NCBI GenBank assembly: GCA_016934645.1
Contig: JAFGSL010000525.1
Span: 1-6,819 of the forward strand
Length of the DNA: 6,819 bases
Reading direction: 5' to 3'
From: Anaerolineae bacterium
GTDB taxonomy: Bacteria; Chloroflexota; Anaerolineae; B4-G1; SLSP01
Shown in pieces: positions 1-5,000 of the stretch (positions are counted from its first letter, which is position 1; every line of letters starts with the position of its first letter). Made by a program: the position numbers and the translations under genes. Under the pieces are notes generated by a model that was not told the origin of the DNA, made no database searches, and saw nothing but the letters and a program-made list of their open reading frames with translations.

Positions 1-813
1 CAGATGCCGGGCCGCGATCTTCACGGCGGCGTTCTGGAAATCGAACATCGTGTTGTAGAGCTGCGCCGGAATGTGGAACTCCGTCAGTCCGGCGCGGGCC
101 TCTTGGGAGAGGTGATAGGCCATCTTGAGGTAGATGTAGTAGGGCGGGAGCAGCTTCTCTGCCGCCCAGCTTTCCTCGATGATGGTGATCAATTCCTGGG
201 AGATATCCACGCACCAGCGGTCGTCCCAACGCTCCTCAAACCATTGCGTCAGTTTTTGGGCCGCGTCCTGTTCTACCACGTCGATATTCAGTTCGCCCTG
301 CCCCGCCAGACCGGAGAAGGTGAGGTTGCTGCTGCCCATAAAGCCGATAATGGGCGTGGCGATGTCCTGGCGATACAGCATGTAGAGCTTGGCGTGTAGT
401 GTGTGGCGCAAAAAGAGCTTGACGACGAGTTTTCCGGCCTTGAGTTGCTGCGCCAACCGGCGCAGCCCTGCTTCGTCGGCGTTGGTCGGCGCGCCGATGA
501 TCAACTGGTCGCGGAACTCTTGCGCTAGTTCCTTCTTGAGTTGCACCACGCGCCGGTTGTCCATCTGGTTGTCATCCTGGCGGAAACTGAGCGCGGCGCG
601 CAATTCCTCTTCGGGACGGCGCTGCATCCCCACCAGCAGGCGGCAGCGATAGTTGGAGTCGCCGCCGGTCCAGGTCTCGATGTGGGCGTCAATCTCGCGC
701 CAGCCGCGCAGGTTGAAGTAGCCCACGCAGAAATCGGCACGGTAAGCGACATCCAGAGTTTCCCGGAGGGCGGGAAGGAGCGGTGTAGCGATGTTATCGA
801 AGATTCGTGGCAT
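1..813 (-). CDS. PLD-like domain / SNF2-type helicase, N-terminal part (3' end outside window)
   Basis: The frame is open for 271 codons from the ATG at 813-811 to the left edge, so only the N-terminus is seen. Residues about 1-200 form a phospholipase-D-like domain: HAKLY at 140-144 and GSSNLT at 160-165, followed by GELNIDV at 173-179, the usual HxK...GSxN order of the HKD fold. The spacing after the lysine lacks a textbook K-x4-D. Residues about 225-271 (YIYLKMAYHLS, then FHIPAQLYNTMFDFQNAAV) resemble the segment just before helicase motif I in PLD-bearing SNF2/HepA-like superfamily 2 proteins, with FQ at 259-260 as a Q-motif-like element. The Walker A motif would lie beyond the window. 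The start is supported by AGGAA at 823-819 (minus strand), five bases before the ATG. It lies 41 bases downstream of the small zinc-motif gene and is probably cotranscribed with it. Proteins of this architecture act on DNA and are often found in mobile or defence contexts. The PLD assignment is firm; the helicase part is inferred from a short stretch. Confidence 0.88.
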   Translation of the reverse strand, partial: MPRIFDNIATPLLPALRETLDVAYRADFCVGYFNLRGWREIDAHIETWTGGDSNYRCRLLVGMQRRPEEELRAALSFRQDDNQMDNRRVVQLKKELAQEFRDQLIIGAPTNADEAGLRRLAQQLKAGKLVVKLFLRHTLHAKLYMLYRQDIATPIIGFMGSSNLTFSGLAGQGELNIDVVEQDAAQKLTQWFEERWDDRWCVDISQELITIIEESWAAEKLLPPYYIYLKMAYHLSQEARAGLTEFHIPAQLYNTMFDFQNAAVKIAARHL

Positions 814-854
814 ATGTGTTCCTGTTTTTCTTCTCTCGGAAGCGCAATATCCGG

Positions 855-1250
855 CTAATCAATGCCGGTTTCTTCTCTGAATTTCTTGGGATTACAGATC
901 GCACAAGTCCGAGTTATCGGTACGCCGTGCGGACATTTCTCCAACTGATCCAGAGTAACGCGATGCGGCGGCACATAAGCGTTTCGTTTGTGCTGATAGG
1001 TTGGCGGGGTATCAATGACTAGTTCGTCTGATGGAGGGGTAAATGTATTAGACCTCGTATTCGTAGTGTTGAGTTTTATTAGGTGAGCGATCTCTACGGC
1101 ACTTTCCAGTGGATGTTTTTCAAGAGTTGCAGCAATCAACCTAAAAGATGGAAGCCAACCGCGAAAGCATCCCTGTACTTCTAGGCAAAATTCCCTTAGT
1201 TGATTTTCTGGTATGCCAAGGGTTTCTGCTGTTTTTGTTAGCTGCGACAT
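855..1250 (-). CDS. Small hypothetical protein with C-terminal CxH-x7-C-x2-C zinc-binding-like motif
   Basis: This is a complete frame of 131 residues, ATG at 1250-1248 and TAG at 857-855. I do not recognise a named family. Residues about 1-60 look helical, with an AETLGIPENQLREFC stretch that could be part of a small helical bundle. Residues 61-100 are polar and proline-containing and are probably a linker. The C-terminus carries CPHGVPITRTCAIC (C106, H108, C116, C119), a likely zinc ligand set, followed by a basic NPKKFREE tail. The start is backed by a strong ribosome binding site. The gene is AT-richer than its neighbours: 23 of 60 bases are G or C at 1021-1080, against 38 of 60 at 601-660 in the next gene. 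That may indicate recent acquisition. It precedes the PLD/helicase gene by 41 bases in the same direction, suggesting a shared operon and perhaps a nucleic-acid-binding accessory role. That role is inferred from context and the zinc-like motif only. Confidence 0.75.
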   Translation of the reverse strand: MSQLTKTAETLGIPENQLREFCLEVQGCFRGWLPSFRLIAATLEKHPLESAVEIAHLIKLNTTNTRSNTFTPPSDELVIDTPPTYQHKRNAYVPPHRVTLDQLEKCPHGVPITRTCAICNPKKFREETGID

Positions 1251-1257
1251 CCTTCAT

Positions 1258-1263
1258 CACCTC
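1258..1263 (-). promoter_or_regulatory. Ribosome binding site of the small zinc-motif gene
   Basis: GAGGTG reads on the minus strand and is separated by seven bases from the ATG at 1250. This strong Shine-Dalgarno match fixes the start of the 131-residue protein. A second purine run, AAGG, directly abuts the ATG and is too close to serve. I saw no convincing -10/-35 pair upstream: TTGACC at 1288-1283 (minus strand) has no matching -10. Confidence 0.7.
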
Positions 1264-1300
1264 AAGCAAATGAAGAAACCATGGTCAAGATAAAACGAAC

Positions 1301-1450
1301 GCCCCCGGCGACGGCGGCTCGGAAGCCGATTGCGCGCGGGGGCGGGTGTGGTGTGCTATGGCCCACTACGGCGCGGCAATCGCCGGAAGTGCCTTTGGGC
1401 CATAGCCCAAAGGGAGCCCCGGGTGTTCACGCACTGCGGGGCGCTTTTTT
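1301..1450 (+). other. Structured intergenic block: possible non-coding RNA, attenuator or bidirectional terminator
   Basis: About 150 bases contain consecutive, well-paired elements. GCCCCC at 1301-1306 pairs with GGGGGC at 1338-1343 and encloses CGGCT/AGCCG (1315-1319 with 1324-1328, loop CGGA). An 11-bp perfect inverted repeat, GCTATGGCCCA at 1355-1365 with 1396-1406, encloses CGGCG/CGCCG (1369-1373 with 1381-1385). A 9-bp perfect stem with a four-base loop, CCTTTGGGC at 1392-1400 with 1405-1413, overlaps and therefore competes with the 11-bp pairing. A terminator-like hairpin with T6 closes the block on the plus strand. On the minus strand, the first hairpin is followed by GTTCGTTTTATC, so it might also stop or attenuate transcription into the small gene that starts 50 bases further on. 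No known riboswitch or RNA family was recognised, and no promoter is evident. Function is unknown. Confidence 0.45.
1416..1450 (+). terminator. Intrinsic-terminator-like hairpin with T6 on the plus strand
   Basis: GCCCCG at 1416-1421 pairs with CGGGGC at 1437-1442, with an inner GTG/CAC pairing (1423-1425 with 1432-1434). The sequence GC and six T residues (1445-1450) follow. The shape fits a Rho-independent terminator reading to the right. No plus-strand gene precedes it, so it would end either an unrecognised RNA from the structured block or antisense transcription. Confidence 0.5.
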
Positions 1451-1475
1451 GTGTCAGGGGTAAGTATAGGGGGAA

Positions 1476-1504
1476 AAGTGAAAAGTTACAAGTTGAAAGT
1501 TGCA
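1476..1504. repeat. 7-bp tandem repeat tract (AGTTGAA type)
   Basis: AAGTGAA at 1476-1482 and one extra A are followed by AGTTACA (1484-1490), AGTTGAA (1491-1497) and AGTTGCA (1498-1504). These are degenerate heptamers in exact 7-base register for the last three units. They resemble the short tandemly repeated repetitive (STRR-like) heptamers known from cyanobacteria and also common between genes in filamentous-bacterium genomes. No coding role is seen here. Confidence 0.6.
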
Positions 1505-1545
1505 GGGGGAGCACCACGGATGGGGAAAATGGACGATGGGGGAGG

Positions 1546-1561
1546 ACCGGCTGAAGCCGGT
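1546..1561. repeat. Short GC-rich palindrome (7-bp arms)
   Basis: ACCGGCT at 1546-1552 and AGCCGGT at 1555-1561 are perfect inverted arms around GA. There is no T-tract on either side, so it is probably one of the dispersed intergenic palindromes of this stretch and not a terminator. Confidence 0.5.
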
Positions 1562-1610
1562 GGGTACAGCCATGTCGGGGGCGAAGGGTGGCAGAAGGCG
1601 TTATGGAAGG

Positions 1611-1626
1611 CGCGGCTACGGCCGCG
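1611..1626. repeat. Short palindrome, 6-bp stem with UACG tetraloop
   Basis: CGCGGC at 1611-1616 and GCCGCG at 1621-1626 enclose TACG, which as plus-strand RNA is a stable UNCG-type tetraloop closed by C-G. No T-tract follows. It is likely a member of the intergenic palindrome cluster. The neighbouring DNA at 1630-1715 is purine-rich and shows no gene. Confidence 0.45.
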
Positions 1627-1755
1627 ACAAGGTGCAGGGCCGGGCGAGGAACAGGACAAGTAGGGCGATCACAGGGAGAAGGGCACTGGGAAGGGCGGAG
1701 AAGACGCGGTAGAATTCCGCACCCCCGCCGCTCAAGCGCCGGGCAACCTTCAAAT

Positions 1756-1791
1756 GTCCCTACGGGACAGGCGCTACCGTCCCGTAGGGAC
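1756..1791. repeat. Inverted repeat with perfect 13-bp arms
   Basis: GTCCCTACGGGAC at 1756-1768 is the exact reverse complement of 1779-1791, with a ten-base loop (1769-1778). Each arm is itself nearly palindromic (GTCCC...GGGAC), so both a large hairpin and two small ones are possible. AGGCG in the loop is also complementary to CGCCT just beyond the right arm (1791-1795). No T-tract follows, which fits a dispersed palindromic repeat better than a terminator. Confidence 0.7.
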
Positions 1792-1802
1792 GCCTGATGG
1801 TC

Positions 1803-1824
1803 GGCAGGTGCTTCAGCGCCTGCC
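1803..1824. repeat. Short palindrome (9-bp arms, TTCA loop)
   Basis: GGCAGGTGC at 1803-1811 pairs with GCGCCTGCC at 1816-1824 through eight Watson-Crick pairs and one T-G wobble, around the loop TTCA. It lies 11 bases right of the 13-bp-arm inverted repeat, so the two may be parts of one composite element. Confidence 0.55.
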
Positions 1825-1843
1825 CGTGTGTCCAGATCATCAT

Positions 1844-1910
1844 GCTTGGAGGGGATCGCCAGATCCCCGGCTGTGCGCAAGAGTCGGGGATCTGGCGATC
1901 CCCTTGAAGC
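1844..1910. repeat. Large inverted repeat with perfect 18-bp core arms
   Basis: GGGGATCGCCAGATCCCC at 1851-1868 is the exact reverse complement of 1886-1903, with a 17-base spacer. The pairing extends outward through A1850/T1904 and, after a short mismatch, GCTT (1844-1847) with AAGC (1907-1910). It extends inward through G1869/C1885, a wobble, and CT/AG. Each arm is also an internal palindrome (GGGGATC/GATCCCC). No open frame or transposase lies inside and no T-tract follows. A MITE/REP-like element or a structured RNA segment is possible. Confidence 0.75.
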
Positions 1911-1947
1911 TGTAGACCAAGAAAAGTTATGCCGTGCAGGAAGAATT

Positions 1948-1982
1948 GGGGGTGTTTCGTCCTAGCCAGACAAAACACCCCC
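1948..1982 (-). terminator. Probable terminator of the giant surface-protein gene
   Basis: GGGGGTGTTT at 1948-1957 and AAACACCCCC at 1973-1982 form a perfect 10-bp stem with a 15-base loop. It begins 20 bases after the TGA at 2005-2003. Read on the minus strand, the stem is followed by AATTCTTCC, only a weak T-tract, so termination may be imperfect. The position just behind the stop makes a terminator the most economical reading. Confidence 0.55.
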
Positions 1983-2002
1983 ATCGCGTTGTCACACGGT
2001 TC

Positions 2003-5000
2003 TCAGAAATTGCGCAAGACAACCGGCAGGAAAACATCACTGAGCACGCTGCCGACCATAAACTCACCGGTCAACGGGCCATACTGCGTTTCGTCCTCGC
2101 GCACGATGTGCTCCTGCACCTCGTTATCGCGCACGATGCGCGCCTGCGCCATATAGACACCACCCGCGCTCGCGACGACCTCCCAGGTGAACTCAAAGAC
2201 GTGCATGTCGCTCGCCGCCGTTATGGCCGTCTGTTCCGGCAAGACTGCGACGATACCGCCCTCGTTGTCATAGAGCGCCAGGTGCGCCGTGACCGTGACA
2301 GGCTCGGCGAGGTAGTTGCTGAAGGTCACGCGGAACGTTGCCGTATCGCTCATCGCCAGCGTTGCCGTCGGGACCTCCAACGCGGTCAGCGCGCCGCCCG
2401 TAACGTTGACCTGGGTACTCCCCAAGCCCATCAGCACGTCGTCCTGCCAGAAGGTCAGCAGCAGACCGTAGAAGCCCTCCGGCAATGTCCCGTCCCAGCC
2501 AAGTTCGACACTCTGCTGGCCATCCACTGGAACCGAGAACGGACCGGCATCGTGCCAGCCGACTTCGTGGCCTTCGGCGTCCAGCAACGTCAGCGTGGAG
2601 GTGACGGTGAGCAATTCATCCGTCACGTTTTCCAGCAGCGCTGTAACGCTGACCGGCGCGCCAGGTACCAGCGTCTCGACCAATGGCGTCACGTCTGAAA
2701 CTGCCAGCGCGACCGGTGCATCGTACACCACCTCGACCACCATCTGCGAACAGAAGCGCGTCTGGTTGCTTGTCGGATTATGTTGGATAGGGAAGAGAGT
2801 GAGAAGCATCCGGTTGCCCTGCGTCTGTGTCACCACGATAGCTTCGGCAGCCGGATAGTAGTCGTCGATACCGGTGGTGGTCGTGTAGACTGTGCCCCCT
2901 TCTGTCCACGGTTGCGCAACGATGATAGGCACTTCGTACAGCGTATCGTTGCCGCAGGTGGAGTCCACCAAGGCCACGCTCTGTACGGTGGCGCTGATGG
3001 GCAACGTCAATGTGTAACCCTTGACGTAGGGCAGCATCGGCACATCGGGCGCCAGCGCCAACTCCCCACCCGCGATGGACAGTATATCGTAGGTCACACC
3101 GCCGGTCATCACCTGTGTCACATCAGGAGTGCCGATATCCACGGTGATCGTGCGCGTGTAACGGTAGGTATCCGCCTGGACGATGTTCCCTGCATCCACC
3201 CGCACCGCTGTTGGCTGAAGGCTGACGGCTGAAAGCTGATGGCTGACCGCTGCCTGCATCCCTCCCGGATAGTCGAGTCGCTGCCAAGGTACACCGTAGA
3301 GGTTGAACTCGGTCACGGTCTTGCGATCCAGGCCGTTATCGGAACCAAAACCAAAGACGTAGGTATCCTTGGCGCGGCTAAGCGCATGCCCAATCGTGCG
3401 GCTCTCTGAGCCTGCCGGGAGGAACTCGTCGAAGAAGTGTTGTAGCAAACGCTCGCCCCAGGTCGCATAACACAGGCTGCCCGGCGAACCGTAGCTGAAG
3501 CCGGTGGCACCGACGTAGGCGCGCGCGCCCTCGTGAACAAGGTCGTAGACCATATCATCATCGACGCCGCCAGGGACATCGATGTCGGGCACGGGCAGAC
3601 CACCATGGCAGCCCACAATGAACGCCAATGGATGGTCGTTGTCGAAGCGATTGTAGTCGCACGTCGCGGCGGAGCAGGTATCATCGGGGGAGAAGTCGTC
3701 GCCGGGGATACCAGCGTAGCTGTAGTGATTATGCCCGCCGATAAAGAAGATATCCATTCCGACATTGGCCGCCGCGCGGAAACTGGAGTTCCAGTTAGAG
3801 GGATACCCGGAGACCACATCCACGGTGCGCGGCGTCTCGATGTCATTGAGGACGTTGAAACCGCGCGCCGACAGGCGGGCCGGCACGTTGAGCACGTCAG
3901 CGATGGCATCACTCGGACAACTGGGGTTGCTGTATCCCAACTCCCAACCATCCACACTCGCCATCACCGCGCGCCAGGTGCCACCGTCGGTTGCCAGACT
4001 GCTCTCGAGCAGCGTCAGCATATCATCTGCGCTATCACCGACCAAGCGCCCCACCCCTAGTTCCAGATCGCCGGTACGCCAGTCTGTACCACCCCACAGA
4101 TCGCCGTAGGGATTGTCGGTGAAGAAGTAGTCTTCATCGGTCGCATGGATTGCCGGATTGGTATCACTGTCGGTACACCACCCATGATCACACCAACTAC
4201 TGATTTTATCGATGCCCTCATCATTGGAGGGATCGTTATAGCGGTAGAACGGCAGCACATCGTCATCACCAACGAGAAGCAGATAGTAGGGATAGAAATC
4301 AGCACTGACGGTAGTGGAGAAGAAGAAATGGTACGACCAGGTCCACGTGCCATCCTCGACCCAATCCTCAATGAGATCATCCAACTCGTTGGCGACTGTG
4401 TTAGCAGCAGTTTCACTACTGTAACCGACCCCGGTGTTATCCCAGTCGCGTATATCGGTATCGTAGAGATCGGCGTTGTAGATCACACCGAGGGGTTGAT
4501 CGTTGTGCGGCGCGCCCTGGGCCACGTTGTAGAGCTGCGCCAGCAAGCTCGTGACTTCCCAACTGGTATAGTTGTCGTACAGTTGCGTGCGGTTGGTCAC
4601 GATGAGCGCCCCGGCAGTGTCCACCAGGCGCAGATCAGCGTCGGAGAAACTGCCGAAAACCCAGTACCCCGTCTTTTGGACGCGACTCTGCAGGTTAAGT
4701 GTTTGTGGCGCAATGCCGTCAGGGATGTCGAAGCGCCACACCACCTGTTTGCGATAGGGACAGAACCACCAGTAACAGCCTTTGGTCAGGTTGGTTGTGA
4801 CTTTGTACTGCCCGCTGGCCGGAGACGTTGGCGTCGCCACCGTCAGCGCCCCGCCGTAGGTGTTGCGCACCCACACGTTGGTCGGCGTACCGAGGACGTC
4901 GCCGGGTACCGTGAGGATAACATCGACGTTCGAAGCCCCCCCGGAAGCGTAAGTGGAGACATAGGCTACCACATCGACGTAGTTGCGAGTGGTCTTCCCG

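Noticed and set aside
1469..1542. Four G4-G5 runs as a possible G-quadruplex
   Set aside because: The runs are at 1469-1473, 1505-1509, 1522-1525 and 1538-1542. One loop is about 31 bases and the others 12, too long for a convincing stable quadruplex.
1356..1880. A 174-codon minus-strand frame in the intergenic stretch
   Set aside because: Its translation runs through the palindromes and the heptamer tract, giving low-complexity Pro/Arg/Cys-rich sequence. No ribosome binding site or domain is visible. It is a by-product of repeats.
1546..1910. CRISPR array
   Set aside because: The palindromes differ from each other in sequence and spacing. There is no repeated direct-repeat/spacer pattern and no cas gene.
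1934..2698. A 254-codon plus-strand frame running from the intergenic region into the surface-protein gene
   Set aside because: Most of it is antisense to the conserved C-terminal domains, its product is rich in Arg/His without domain features, and it starts inside the terminator-like hairpin region.
4524..4539. A 16-base match, GTTGTAGAGCTGCGCC, shared with positions 52-67
   Set aside because: In both genes it encodes Ala/Ala-Gln-Leu-Tyr-Asn in ordinary domain sequence (AQLYN). The match stops at once on both sides, so chance plus shared codon use explains it.
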